From JBBARC01 sp040400005 (GTDB taxonomy: Bacteria; Pseudomonadota; Alphaproteobacteria; Acetobacterales; Acetobacteraceae): DNA of 64,000 nucleotides. Positions 17,130-25,958 of this stretch are shown in pieces. The notes beneath the pieces are model-generated. The model had not been told where the DNA came from. It saw nothing but the letters and a program-made list of their open reading frames with translations, and searched no databases. The position numbers and the translations under genes are program-made. How positions within the stretch are numbered: the stretch's first letter is position 1; each line of letters starts with the position of its first letter. Location: contig JBBARC010000004.1 in NCBI GenBank assembly GCA_040400005.1, positions 1 to 64,000 on the forward strand, in the 5' to 3' direction.

Positions 17130-18014
17130 TTAATCCACGATAAACTGCGCAGCCGATATGCCTTGCGCAAACAGCAAGACGCGCAGATCGCCAAACTGCA
17201 CAGTGTTGGCGATGGCTGCCGCCACCACCGGCTTTGCATGAAAGCCAATGCCCAACCCTGCGGCCTGCAACATGGGCAGATCATTGGCGCCATCACCCAC
17301 GGTTAATGCCTGCGCAGGCGTTATACCAATCTCGGCGGCGATCTCGCGCAAAGCTACAAGTTTGGCGTGTTTATCCAAAATGGGTGCGCCAACCTCGCCG
17401 GTTAGGTTTTTCCCATCGTCGATCAGCCGATTGGAAAGATGCCGGTCAAACCCGCAAAGTGCTGCAATCGGCCCGGTAAAGGCGGTAAACCCGCCCGATA
17501 CCAGGGCGGTTTGGGCACCTAAGCTGTGCATGGTTTGCACCAGCACGCGGGCGCCACCCATTAGCGTCGTGGCGGCCAGCGTTTGCGCAATGGCGGCCAG
17601 CGGTAAGCCGCGCAGCATGGAGACGCGCAGGCGCAGGGCCTCGCAAAAATCGAGTTCACCGTTCATGGTGCGCGCCGTGATGGCTGCAATCTGTTCCCCA
17701 ATGCCGGCAAATACCGCCAATTCGTCCAGCGTTTCGGTGGTGACGATGGTGCTGTCCATATCGGCGATCAGCAAACGGCAGGGCCGCGTGCCGGGCGGGG
17801 CGAGCAGCGCATCGACCGCCGCGATGCCAATCGCTGCCCGCACCAGCGCCATGTTGGGGGCGGCAGGTAGTAAAAAACCGGCAGCCTCGCCAGGCGATAG
17901 GGCGATCGCCGGCGCCCCGCCAATCACATCGCGCACCGCGGCAAGTGTCGCGGCACTCAGGGTTTGGTGGCGGCGGTCCGCGGTGATGGTCAGCAGAAAA
18001 TCGGTGTTGGTCAT
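17130..18014 (-). CDS. serB: Phosphoserine phosphatase SerB
   Basis: 294-residue HAD-superfamily phosphatase catalysing the last step of serine synthesis. After an ACT-like N-terminal part, the HAD motifs are DMDST with nucleophile D85 and acid D87, motif II SGGFTAF, and GDGANDLPM for magnesium binding. I start it at the ATG at 18014; the open frame continues upstream into miaA but has no family similarity there. Its start codon is only 12 bases from that of the divergent miaA, so each promoter must lie within or overlap the other gene. Confidence 0.95.
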   Translation of the reverse strand: MTNTDFLLTITADRRHQTLSAATLAAVRDVIGGAPAIALSPGEAAGFLLPAAPNMALVRAAIGIAAVDALLAPPGTRPCRLLIADMDSTIVTTETLDELAVFAGIGEQIAAITARTMNGELDFCEALRLRVSMLRGLPLAAIAQTLAATTLMGGARVLVQTMHSLGAQTALVSGGFTAFTGPIAALCGFDRHLSNRLIDDGKNLTGEVGAPILDKHAKLVALREIAAEIGITPAQALTVGDGANDLPMLQAAGLGIGFHAKPVVAAAIANTVQFGDLRVLLFAQGISAAQFIVD

Positions 18015-18026
18015 GATGCCCGCGCC

Positions 18027-19016
18027 ATGACAGCCGCCGCTGCCATAAGCAAGCCCCAAACCGCCCTGCCCCTGGCGCTGATCATTGCCGGCCCCACGGC
18101 ATCGGGCAAATCGGCGCTGGCACTGGCGGTGGCGCGCGCGGTGGGGGGCGTGGTGATCAACGCCGATGCCATGCAGTGCTACCGCGATCTGCGTATCATC
18201 ACCGCCCGCCCGCACGACGCCGATCTGGCCGCCGCCCCGCATGTTTTGTATGGCGTGCGCGCGGCCAATCAGATCGCCACCGCCGCGTGGTGGCGCGATG
18301 CCGCCCTTGCCGCCATGGATGCGGCCCACAGTGCCGGAAAACTCCCGATTTTGTGCGGCGGATCGGGCATGTATTTGCATAGTTTAATCAATGGCATGGC
18401 GCCGGTGCCCGACCCCGGTGCCGATGCCCGTGCCCAGGCCCGTGCCGAGCTTGCCGCCATCGGCGCGCCGGCCTTGCACGCAAAACTTGCAACCCTTGAT
18501 CCGCAAACCGCGGCCGGCCTGCGCCCCGCCGATGGCCAGCGCATTGCGCGCGCCTATGAAGTGTGGCTGGGCACCGGGCGGGGCTTGGCCGCCTGGCAGG
18601 GCGACCCAACGGCAAAAGCGCCGTGGCGGTTTGGCGCCATGGTGTTAGACCCGCCGCGCGATCGTCTGCGCGCCGCCATCGCCACCAGGTTTACCGCCAT
18701 GCTGGATGGCGGTGCGGTGGATGAGGTGGCAGCCTTGCTGGGCCAAAATCTGGCCCCGGCGACGCCCCTGCTGCGCGCCCATGGGGTGCCAGAAATTTCG
18801 GCGTATTTGCGCGGCGAGATCACCCTTGCGGCAGCGGCGGCGCGCGCAGTGACCCTGACTGGGCAGTACACTCGGCGGCAAGCGACCTGGTTTCGTCATC
18901 ACAGCCTTGCGTCTGAGCCATGCAATAATGTGATAGTTGCGCAAATGATGGTTAATGTGCAATTTTACGAAATATATCAGTCATTTTTGGATACTTTTCT
19001 AAATTCCCCGACTTGA
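18027..19016 (+). CDS. miaA: tRNA dimethylallyltransferase MiaA
   Basis: 329-residue enzyme that prenylates A37 of tRNAs reading UNN codons. The P-loop GPTASGKS sits at residues 22-29, with DAMQCYRDL for substrate binding and the conserved ending TGQYTRRQATWFRHH. The ATG at 18027 is chosen because the P-loop is then at the usual distance. The last ~35 residues after the conserved end are encoded by noticeably AT-rich DNA (about 18910-19010) and do not look like MiaA; this stretch may serve mainly as the promoter region of ilvB. Confidence 0.94.
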   Translation: MTAAAAISKPQTALPLALIIAGPTASGKSALALAVARAVGGVVINADAMQCYRDLRIITARPHDADLAAAPHVLYGVRAANQIATAAWWRDAALAAMDAAHSAGKLPILCGGSGMYLHSLINGMAPVPDPGADARAQARAELAAIGAPALHAKLATLDPQTAAGLRPADGQRIARAYEVWLGTGRGLAAWQGDPTAKAPWRFGAMVLDPPRDRLRAAIATRFTAMLDGGAVDEVAALLGQNLAPATPLLRAHGVPEISAYLRGEITLAAAAARAVTLTGQYTRRQATWFRHHSLASEPCNNVIVAQMMVNVQFYEIYQSFLDTFLNSPT

Positions 19017-19068
19017 CGCGCCGCATCAAGCCGCCTAAGAGCGCGCCCTTGCAGGAACGGTTGTGACC

Positions 19069-20868
19069 ATGTCGGATGTGTTAACGCAGAGTATGAGCGG
19101 GGCGGAAGCGTTGCTGGCCGCCTTGGTCGAGCAGGGCGTGGACGTCATTTTTGGCTATCCCGGCGGTGCGGTGCTGCCCATTTACGACGCGCTGTTTCAG
19201 CAAACCGCCATTCGCCACATTCTGGTGCGCCACGAACAGGCCGCCGTCCATGCGGCCGAAGGCTATGCCCGCAGCACCGGCCGGGTCGGCGTTGTGCTGG
19301 TGACATCGGGGCCGGGTGCGACCAACGCGGTGACCGGGCTGCTCGATGCGTTGATGGATTCCATCCCGCTGGTGTGCCTCACCGGCCAGGTGCCGACGCA
19401 CTTAATTGGCAATGATGCGTTTCAAGAAGCAGATACTACCGGCATCACCCGGCCGGCGACCAAGCACAATTATCTGGTGCGCCGCGGCGAAGATTTGGCC
19501 CGCACCGTGCATGAAGCGTTTTATGTCGCGCGCAGCGGCAGGCCGGGCCCGGTGGTGGTTGATCTGCCGAAAGATATTCTCATCGGGCGGGCACCCTATG
19601 CGGCTGCATCGCAACTGCCGCATCGCAGTTACCGGCCGCAATCCACGCCCAACCCGGCGGCCATCGCCCGCGCGGTAGATGCTTTGCGGGCGGCGAAACG
19701 GCCGATCATTTATTCCGGTGGCGGCGTTATTAACGCGGGCCCCGAAGCCAGCCGTTTGCTGCGCGAATTTGTGGCCCTCACCGGATTCCCCTGCACCAGC
19801 ACGTTAATGGGGTTGGGTGCCTACCCCGCCTCCGATCCGCGGTTTTTGGGCATGCTGGGCATGCACGGCACCTACGAAGCCAATTTGGCGATGCACGGCG
19901 CCGATGTGATGTTTAACATTGGCGCGCGGTTTGATGATCGCGTCACTGGCCGGTTGAACGCGTTTAGCCCCGGCAGTTTCAAAATCCACGCCGATATCGA
20001 CCCGTCCAGCATCAATAAAAATGTCGCCGTGGATGTGCCGGTGGTGGGGGATGCCAGCCAGGTGCTGGCGGCGATGATCCAGGCGTGGAAAGCAAGTGAT
20101 ATCGCGACCGACGCGCCAGCGTTGGCCGCCTGGTGGGCCGACATTAAAACGTGGCGCGGCATCGATTGTTTGCGCTTTCGCCAGGATACCGCGCCGGGGG
20201 CGATTATCAAACCGCAACACGCTGTGCGGCGCTTGTTCGAATTATGCCAGGCGCATGAAGCGAAGACCGGGGTAGAAACGTTCATCACCACCGAAGTGGG
20301 CCAGCACCAGATGTGGGCGGCGCAGTATTTTGGTTTTGACAAACCCAATCGCTGGATGACCTCAGGGGGCTTAGGCACCATGGGTTACGGTCTGCCGGCG
20401 GCAATGGGCACACAGGTGGCGCACCCCGCTGGCATGGTGATTGATATCGCCGGGGAAGCCAGCATTTTGATGAACATTCAGGAAATGGGCACGCTTGCGC
20501 AGTACCGCCTGCCAGTAAAAGTGTTTATCCTGAATAACGAATATATGGGCATGGTGCGGCAATGGCAGGAACTTCTGCATGGCTCGCGCTATTCAGAAAG
20601 TTACAGTGCGGCCCTGCCAGATTTCGTAAAATTGGCGGAAAGCTTTCACGCAACCGGGCTGCGCGCCACCAATTATGGCGAGCTCGATGAGGTGATTTTG
20701 CGCATGCTGGCAACACCTGGGCCAGTGATTGCTGATATCATGGTGGCGAAAGATGAAAATTGTTTCCCGATGATCCCATCAGGTGCCGCCCATAACGAGA
20801 TGATTTTGGGGGCGGAGCATCAGGGCCGCACCGCCAGCATCACCGATGAAGGGATGATGTTGGTATAA
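19069..20868 (+). CDS. ilvB: Acetolactate synthase large subunit
   Basis: About 599 residues. ThDP- and FAD-dependent enzyme condensing pyruvate into acetolactate (or pyruvate with 2-ketobutyrate) for valine, leucine and isoleucine. The catalytic glutamate lies in VRHEQAAVHAAEGYAR, followed by TSGPGATN. The FAD middle domain is present, and the ThDP/Mg site is GEASILMNIQE followed by LNNEYMGMVRQWQE. AGGAA precedes the starts; ATG 19069 is favoured over GTG 19063. The stop overlaps the ilvN start by one base. Confidence 0.97.
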   Translation: MSDVLTQSMSGAEALLAALVEQGVDVIFGYPGGAVLPIYDALFQQTAIRHILVRHEQAAVHAAEGYARSTGRVGVVLVTSGPGATNAVTGLLDALMDSIPLVCLTGQVPTHLIGNDAFQEADTTGITRPATKHNYLVRRGEDLARTVHEAFYVARSGRPGPVVVDLPKDILIGRAPYAAASQLPHRSYRPQSTPNPAAIARAVDALRAAKRPIIYSGGGVINAGPEASRLLREFVALTGFPCTSTLMGLGAYPASDPRFLGMLGMHGTYEANLAMHGADVMFNIGARFDDRVTGRLNAFSPGSFKIHADIDPSSINKNVAVDVPVVGDASQVLAAMIQAWKASDIATDAPALAAWWADIKTWRGIDCLRFRQDTAPGAIIKPQHAVRRLFELCQAHEAKTGVETFITTEVGQHQMWAAQYFGFDKPNRWMTSGGLGTMGYGLPAAMGTQVAHPAGMVIDIAGEASILMNIQEMGTLAQYRLPVKVFILNNEYMGMVRQWQELLHGSRYSESYSAALPDFVKLAESFHATGLRATNYGELDEVILRMLATPGPVIADIMVAKDENCFPMIPSGAAHNEMILGAEHQGRTASITDEGMMLV

Positions 20869-21386
20869 TGAGCAATCTACAGGATACTACTTTCAAAACG
20901 GCGACAATTTCGGTGCTGGTGGATAACGAATCCGGTGTGCTGGCACGCGTGATTGGGCTGTTTTCTGGCCGCGGCTATAATATCGATAGCCTCACCGTGG
21001 CGGCAGTTGCCGATAATGGCGGGCTGAGCCGCATTAACATTGTCACCTCCGGCACCGCGATGGTGATCGACCAGATCAAAGCGCAGCTCGACCGGCTGGT
21101 GCCGGTGCACAAAGTGGCCGATCTCACCGAGCAGGGGCCGCATGTGGCGCGCGAGCTGGCGCTGGTAAAAGTGATCGCCGAAGGCGAAAAGCGGGTCGAA
21201 TCGCTGCGCATCGCCGATGCCTTCCGCGCCCGCGTGGTGGATACCACCACCGGCAGCTTTGTGTTTGAACTGACCGGATCGACCGAGAAGAACGATGCGT
21301 TTATTGATTTGATGCGGCCGTTAGGGCTTGCCGAAGTGTCGCGCACCGGCATTGCCGCCCTTGCCAGGGGGGCGGCGACGATCTGA
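20868..21386 (+). CDS. ilvN: Acetolactate synthase small (regulatory) subunit
   Basis: 172 residues with an N-terminal ACT domain (TISVLVDNESGVLARVIGLFSGRGYNI) that binds valine for feedback inhibition, and a C-terminal domain that activates the large subunit. Length and sequence match the IlvH/IlvN long form. It is translationally coupled to ilvB (TAATG). A hairpin repeat follows it and separates it from ilvC. Confidence 0.97.
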   Translation: MSNLQDTTFKTATISVLVDNESGVLARVIGLFSGRGYNIDSLTVAAVADNGGLSRINIVTSGTAMVIDQIKAQLDRLVPVHKVADLTEQGPHVARELALVKVIAEGEKRVESLRIADAFRARVVDTTTGSFVFELTGSTEKNDAFIDLMRPLGLAEVSRTGIAALARGAATI

Positions 21387-21431
21387 TATCCCGGCTCAAT
21401 CAACAACAGGCCGATACCCCCCAACAAAGGG

Positions 21432-21569
21432 GCAATCGGGTGAACGCAAGACTCTTCTTTTTCTGAAGAAAAAGAAGCAAAAAGACTTTTGTAATGCGGG
21501 GGCACGGGCGACCCTGCCACCGCATTCGCCGAGCCAGCGTCAAAAAATTCTTACTTTTTGCAATCACCC
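21432..21569 (-). repeat. Dispersed hairpin repeat, facing pair between ilvN and ilvC
   Basis: The left copy, in reverse orientation, runs GGGTGAACGCAAGA, then a 10-bp stem (21454-21463 with 21468-21477, loop TGAA), then CAAAAAGACTTTTG. A partial facing copy lacking the central hairpin occupies about 21533-21569 (GCCAGCGTC to GCAATCACCC). Together they form a long imperfect palindrome that could insulate ilvBN from ilvC. Confidence 0.7.
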
Positions 21570-21640
21570 AATGACCTAGACCTCCCACACCACACAGTAC
21601 TCATCGCGGGGTACCCCGCCACTGACAGGAGTTTCGAACA

Positions 21641-22660
21641 ATGCGCGTATATTACGACCGGGATGCCGATGTGAACCTGATCAAAGGGCGCCGCGTTGCG
21701 GTGTTCGGCTACGGCAGCCAGGGCCACGCGCACGCGATGAATTTGAAAGATAGTGGGGCAACCGAGCTTGCCGTGGCGCTGCGCCCAGGCTCGGCGGCGA
21801 TTGCCAAAGCGGAAGCTGCCGGCATTAAAGTGATGGGTTTGGCCGAAGCCGCCGCCTGGGCCGACGTTGCCATGGTACTCACCCCGGACGAAGGCCAGGG
21901 CGATTTGTATCGCGATCATCTGGCCGCCAATCTACGCGAAGGCGCCGCACTCGCCTTTGCCCATGGCCTAAACATCCATTTTAACCTGATCGAGCCGCGC
22001 GCCGATCTGGACGTGTTCATGATAGCACCCAAAGGCCCCGGCCACACTGTGCGCGGCGAATATTTGAAAGGCGGCGGCGTGCCCTGCTTGGTCGCGGTGG
22101 CGCAAAACCCATCGGGTAACGCGCTGGACATAGCACTTTCCTATGCCTCCGCCATTGGCGGCGGGCGCGCCGGCATTATTGAAACCAGCTTCCGCGAAGA
22201 ATGCGAAACCGACCTTTTCGGCGAGCAGGTGGTGTTGTGCGGTGGCTTGGTCGAACTGATCCGCGCCGGCTTTGAAACCCTGGTGGAAGCTGGCTACGCC
22301 CCGGAAATGGCCTATTTTGAGTGCCTGCACGAGGTTAAGCTGATCGTTGACCTGATCTATGAAGGCGGCATCGCCAACATGAATTATTCGATCAGCAACA
22401 CGGCAGAATACGGCGAGTATGTCACCGGCCCGCGGATTATTACCGAAGAAACCAAGTTCGAGATGCGCCAGGTGCTCGAGGATATCCAATCTGGCCGGTT
22501 CGTGCGCGATTGGATGCTGGAAAACAAGGCGAGCCAGGCCAGCTTTAAGGCGACCCGCAGGCGGAATGCCGAACACCCGATCGAGCAGGTCGGCGATCGC
22601 TTGCGCGCGATGATGCCGTGGATCGCCAAGAACAAGCTGGTCGACAAAACCCGCAACTAG
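21641..22660 (+). CDS. ilvC: Ketol-acid reductoisomerase (class I)
   Basis: 339 residues, the class I length. NADPH- and Mg-dependent enzyme converting acetolactate to dihydroxyisovalerate. The Rossmann motif GYGSQGHAHA is near residue 24, and the knotted C-terminal domain has the metal ligands in SFREECETDLFGEQ and the ECLHEVKLIVD segment. AGGAG stands 8-9 bases before the ATG. It follows ilvBN after a 254-bp gap holding repeats, so it may have its own promoter. Confidence 0.97.
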   Translation: MRVYYDRDADVNLIKGRRVAVFGYGSQGHAHAMNLKDSGATELAVALRPGSAAIAKAEAAGIKVMGLAEAAAWADVAMVLTPDEGQGDLYRDHLAANLREGAALAFAHGLNIHFNLIEPRADLDVFMIAPKGPGHTVRGEYLKGGGVPCLVAVAQNPSGNALDIALSYASAIGGGRAGIIETSFREECETDLFGEQVVLCGGLVELIRAGFETLVEAGYAPEMAYFECLHEVKLIVDLIYEGGIANMNYSISNTAEYGEYVTGPRIITEETKFEMRQVLEDIQSGRFVRDWMLENKASQASFKATRRRNAEHPIEQVGDRLRAMMPWIAKNKLVDKTRN

Positions 22661-22789
22661 CGGTTGAGGGCGCAGGGGGGGGCTAGGGGTCCGTACCTTG
22701 CGTCCTCACCTTGCGAGCCCTTTGGGCGCGTCATTTACGCAACGTGCGCCCAACGATCTTGTCAGATTACAGAAATTATAGCCGGCCAA

Positions 22790-22813
22790 GGGGCAACTTA
22801 CAGCGCTTGCCCC
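22790..22813. other. Stem-loop upstream of the Asr-like gene
   Basis: Arms GGGGCAA (22790-22796) and TTGCCCC (22807-22813) enclose a 10-nt loop. It is about 95 bp before the acid-shock-like gene and lacks a following T-run, so a 5' leader structure is as likely as a terminator. Confidence 0.35.
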
Positions 22814-22906
22814 TGGTGTGACGCCAGCCTCGGTCGTATGCGTCTAGGGCGTACGTGCAAGCCCGTACCGTCCTTTGTTAACCCTATCTAATTCGTTGGA
22901 GACACC

Positions 22907-23134
22907 ATGAAGACTTCATTGATGACCGCAGCCCTGCTCGCGGCCGGCCTGATGGCCACCCCGGTTTTCGCCCAGACGGCCGCCCCGGCAGCCCCGGCAG
23001 CCCCTGCAGCAGCAGCGCCAGCCGCTGATGCGATGGCGCCAGCCGCCAAGAAGACCACCCACCACAAGAAGTCGCACCACAAGAAGGCCGCTGCTGAAGC
23101 CGCTCCTGCCGCCGACGCCGCGCCGAAGAAGTAA
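22907..23134 (+). CDS. Small secreted Ala/Pro/Lys/His-rich protein resembling acid-shock protein Asr
   Basis: 75 residues. A clean signal peptide (MKTSLMTAALLAAGLMATPVFA) is followed by Ala-Pro repeats and a basic patch with TTHHKKSHHKKAA. The layout and composition resemble enterobacterial Asr, a periplasmic basic protein needed for survival at low pH; low complexity makes homology uncertain. GGAG lies 8-9 bases before the ATG, and a strong terminator follows, so it is a single-gene unit likely to be highly expressed. It may buffer or shield envelope proteins in acid; this is inference. Confidence 0.75.
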   Translation: MKTSLMTAALLAAGLMATPVFAQTAAPAAPAAPAAAAPAADAMAPAAKKTTHHKKSHHKKAAAEAAPAADAAPKK

Positions 23135-23149
23135 GGTCGGCACCTGCTT

Positions 23150-23187
23150 CCGGCTGGCGGTTTCCCGCCAGCCGGGGCGGATTTTTA
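23150..23187 (+). terminator. Rho-independent terminator of the Asr-like gene
   Basis: A perfect 11-bp GC-rich stem (23150-23160 with 23165-23175) is closed by TTTC and followed by GGCGGATTTTTAT. It begins 15 bases after the stop codon. Confidence 0.85.
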
Positions 23188-23526
23188 TCTAATCGGCCAA
23201 CCCAATCTTTCTACACGCCGATGCGGCGTGAACCCCCACATTATTGGCCAGTGACCGCCGCTGTTGTGCCGGGCCATTTTGTTCAGCTATACTGTTTCCA
23301 TGACCTGCCCCATGCCGCACCCGCGTGTGCCGCCCACCCGCTCGCCGTTGCCCGGCTTGATGCGGGTTTTGGGTCATGATTTCGCCCAGCTTCGACTTAT
23401 CTGCCCCTGATCCGGTGGCCCCGCCTTTAGGTAGGGCATGGCCGTTTTCAGGGGGGTGTTTGGGCGCCTAGCGCCATGTTTGTATCCGATACGCGCGGTT
23501 AATCCGGGCCTGCGAAAGTTAATCCC
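23188..23526. other. Leader/promoter region of leuA
   Basis: 339 bp with no convincing gene. A 36-codon frame at 23300-23410 precedes leuA, but it is not leucine-rich and has no good ribosome site, so I do not call it a leader peptide. The region presumably holds the leuA promoter; no clear -35/-10 pair stands out. Confidence 0.4.
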
Positions 23527-25098
23527 ATGAGCATCAATCACCCGAGTTTCGGCCAGTTGGCCGATGACCGTGTTATCGTTTTCGACACCACCTTGCGCGA
23601 TGGCGAGCAATCGCCCGGATTTTCGATGAATTTGGCGGAAAAGCTGCGCCTCGCCGAAGCCCTGGCCGATCTGGGCGTGGACGTGATCGAGGCCGGTTTT
23701 CCGATCGCCTCGCCGGGTGATTTTGAAAGTGTCGAGGCGATCGCCAAAGCGGTGCGCGGGCCGGTGATTTGTGGCCTGGCGCGGTCTGCCCCTGGCGATA
23801 TTTTGCGCGCGGCGGAAGCGCTGCGCCCGGCTGAACGGCGGCGCATCCACACCTTTATCAGCACCAGCCCGCTGCACATGAAATTCAAACTGCGCATGGA
23901 ACCGCACGAGGTGCTGGAAGCGGTCACCGCATCGGTAACCCTGGCGCGCCACCACACCGACGACGTAGAATGGTCGGCCGAGGATGGCAGCCGCACTGAG
24001 CCTGATTTTTTGTGCCGCACGGTGGAAGCGGCGATCGCTGCTGGTGCCACCACAATTAATATCCCCGATACCGTAGGCTACGCGGTGCCGGAAGAATTGG
24101 GCGCCATTTTTGCCATGCTGCGCGCCCGCGTGCCGGGGGCGGAACGGGTGATTTTTTCCGCCCATAATCACAACGATCTCGGCCTTGCTGTGGCCAACAC
24201 CATGGCCGCGATCAGGGCCGGTGCGCGCCAGGTGGAGTGCACCATTAACGGCATTGGCGAACGTGCCGGCAATGCCGCGCTGGAAGAAATCGTTATGGCG
24301 CTGCGCACGCGTCATGATAGTTTGCCGGTGCAGAACGGCATTGTCAGCGAAAAAATTCTGCGCACATCGCGCCTGCTTGCCACCATCACCGGGTTTGATG
24401 TGCAGCCCAACAAGGCAATTGTCGGGCGCAATGCGTTTGCCCATGAAAGCGGCATTCATCAGGATGGCATGCTGAAGAATGCGGAAACTTACGAGATTAT
24501 GACACCCGAAAGTGTCGGTTGGGCGAAGACCAGCTTGGTGATGGGCAAACATTCGGGCAGGGCGGCGTTTCGCGATAAGCTCAAGACACTGGGCTATGGC
24601 GATATTGGTGATAACGCGCTTAACGATGCATTTCGCCGGTTTAAAGACGTCGCCGATCGTAAAAAACTGGTCTACGATGAAGACATCGTAGCGCTGGTCG
24701 ATGATGAAGTGATGCGCGACCATGAACGCGTGCGCTTTGTTAGCTTGGATGTGCACGCCGGATCGCACGGGCCGGCGCGCGCCGATCTGCAAATCGAGGT
24801 TGATGGTGAAATCCTGTCGGCACAGGCCAGCGGGGACGGGCCAGTGGATGCGACGTTTGCGGCCATTCGGCTGGCGTTTGCGCATGAAGCGCAGTTGCTT
24901 TTGTTTTCGGTGGGGGCGGTCACCGAAGGCACCGATGCGCAGGCAAAAACCACCGTGCGGTTGCAGGAAAATGGCAAGATGGTGGATGGCCAGGGTGCTG
25001 ATACCGACACCATTGTGGCCTCTGCCCGGGCCTATTTGCATGCGTTGAACAAGCTGCTGGTCAAGCGGCTGCGCACCCCGCCGGCAGCGATGGGTTAG
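23527..25098 (+). CDS. leuA: 2-isopropylmalate synthase
   Basis: 523-residue Claisen-type enzyme that commits 2-ketoisovalerate to leucine synthesis. The TIM barrel opens with FDTTLRDGEQSPG; the metal and catalytic motifs HNHNDLGLA and SGIHQDG follow. The C-terminal third is the leucine-binding regulatory (LeuA dimer) domain, ending in YLHALNKLL. Length matches proteobacterial LeuA form I. It completes the serB-miaA-ilvBNC-leuA block. Confidence 0.96.
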   Translation: MSINHPSFGQLADDRVIVFDTTLRDGEQSPGFSMNLAEKLRLAEALADLGVDVIEAGFPIASPGDFESVEAIAKAVRGPVICGLARSAPGDILRAAEALRPAERRRIHTFISTSPLHMKFKLRMEPHEVLEAVTASVTLARHHTDDVEWSAEDGSRTEPDFLCRTVEAAIAAGATTINIPDTVGYAVPEELGAIFAMLRARVPGAERVIFSAHNHNDLGLAVANTMAAIRAGARQVECTINGIGERAGNAALEEIVMALRTRHDSLPVQNGIVSEKILRTSRLLATITGFDVQPNKAIVGRNAFAHESGIHQDGMLKNAETYEIMTPESVGWAKTSLVMGKHSGRAAFRDKLKTLGYGDIGDNALNDAFRRFKDVADRKKLVYDEDIVALVDDEVMRDHERVRFVSLDVHAGSHGPARADLQIEVDGEILSAQASGDGPVDATFAAIRLAFAHEAQLLLFSVGAVTEGTDAQAKTTVRLQENGKMVDGQGADTDTIVASARAYLHALNKLLVKRLRTPPAAMG

Positions 25099-25124
25099 CG
25101 CGAAAAGGCGCGCCGCCTGGGCCG

Positions 25125-25158
25125 CGCCGCCTGGGCCGCTACGGCTTGGGCGGCGTTT
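25125..25158 (+). terminator. Possible terminator after leuA
   Basis: A 7-bp outer stem (25125-25131 with 25149-25155) stacks on a 4-bp inner stem with a CTA loop, followed only by a short T-run. An adjacent 14-bp direct duplication (GCGCCGCCTGGGCC) overlaps the left arm. Confidence 0.4.
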
Positions 25159-25297
25159 CCTGGTTAGAAAACACCGTGTTTCAGACAAAAGAGTTTACCA
25201 CTGCCTGATGTCATCATGCCGTTTCGTGGCATGGTGTTTGCTACTTTTCGGTTTTGGGCGCGCCGGCATGGCGCCCGCCACCATTAAGGAGATACGG

Positions 25298-25778
25298 ATG
25301 GCCGCAATCACTGATAACCATATAGCGGGCCGCTGCACGAATTTTGGCACCACCTGCACACGCCGAAAGTTAAGCCCAGGCAGCGTCTAGCTCCGATCAC
25401 CCCTTTGTTGCGCGTGCTGTGGCCAGCGGTGGGCCGAGCTACCCGGTTGAGTATGCCCATAGCCCGCGGCCTGGCCGGGTGACCGTGCGGTGCATGATTG
25501 AAGCCGCGGGTGTGCCCAGCGCGTGCGGTGTGGTTGCCGCCGAAGAGGGCTTTCCGTTTTCGCAAGTGGTGCTGCGTTGGCTGCGCAGCGGGCAGGTGCA
25601 TGACGCGCCGGCGGTGCGCGATGGCCAGGCGGTGGCCCAGCACCACCAAACGGTGGAGGATTTCCTTCCCGCCGATGTGGCTTCCACGCAACAGCTGGTG
25701 TCGGCCAAGCAACGCCGGCGGCGGCGGCCAAATGAGCGGGTTTATAAGTGGGGCGCTGGGGATCGCGGGTGGTGTTAG
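25298..25778 (+). pseudogene. Decayed zinc-ribbon/TonB-like paralog
   Basis: The start is well formed (TAAGGAG seven bases before ATG 25298) and encodes a short zinc-ribbon-like opening (GRCTNFGTTC) that stops at 25390. A different frame, open from about 25374, encodes a TonB C-terminal-like domain (DHPFVARAVASGGPSYPVEYA) that stops at 25778. That domain closely parallels the C terminus of the next gene (NHPFVARAISGGAPAYPEEYA). The CxxC half of the ribbon, the membrane helix and the Ala-rich linker are missing, so an internal deletion plus frameshift in a tandem duplicate explains it. The ribbon's first Cys spacing also differs by one residue from its paralogs. Confidence 0.75.
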
Positions 25779-25958
25779 GGTGATTGGCGCCACTTAATGT
25801 GATGATCTGCCCTCCCAACGTGCGGGGTGTGCGCGCGCCGCCGGCTAAGCCGGGCTGGTTTTTGTTGCATCCGCTTCCAATGCGGGTAAGTTTCTACCAG
25901 CGGTTGCGTAAACACGCATGAAGCACGGCAAACTTGACGCGCTGGGGGGCGAAACAAC

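Noticed and set aside
18015..18380. N-terminal extension of SerB into the miaA region
   Set aside because: The frame is open but its sequence lacks similarity to SerB, and miaA clearly codes on the other strand.
23300..23410. 36-codon frame upstream of leuA as an attenuator leader peptide
   Set aside because: It has no leucine run, no convincing ribosome site, and no clear competing hairpins with a T-run were found.
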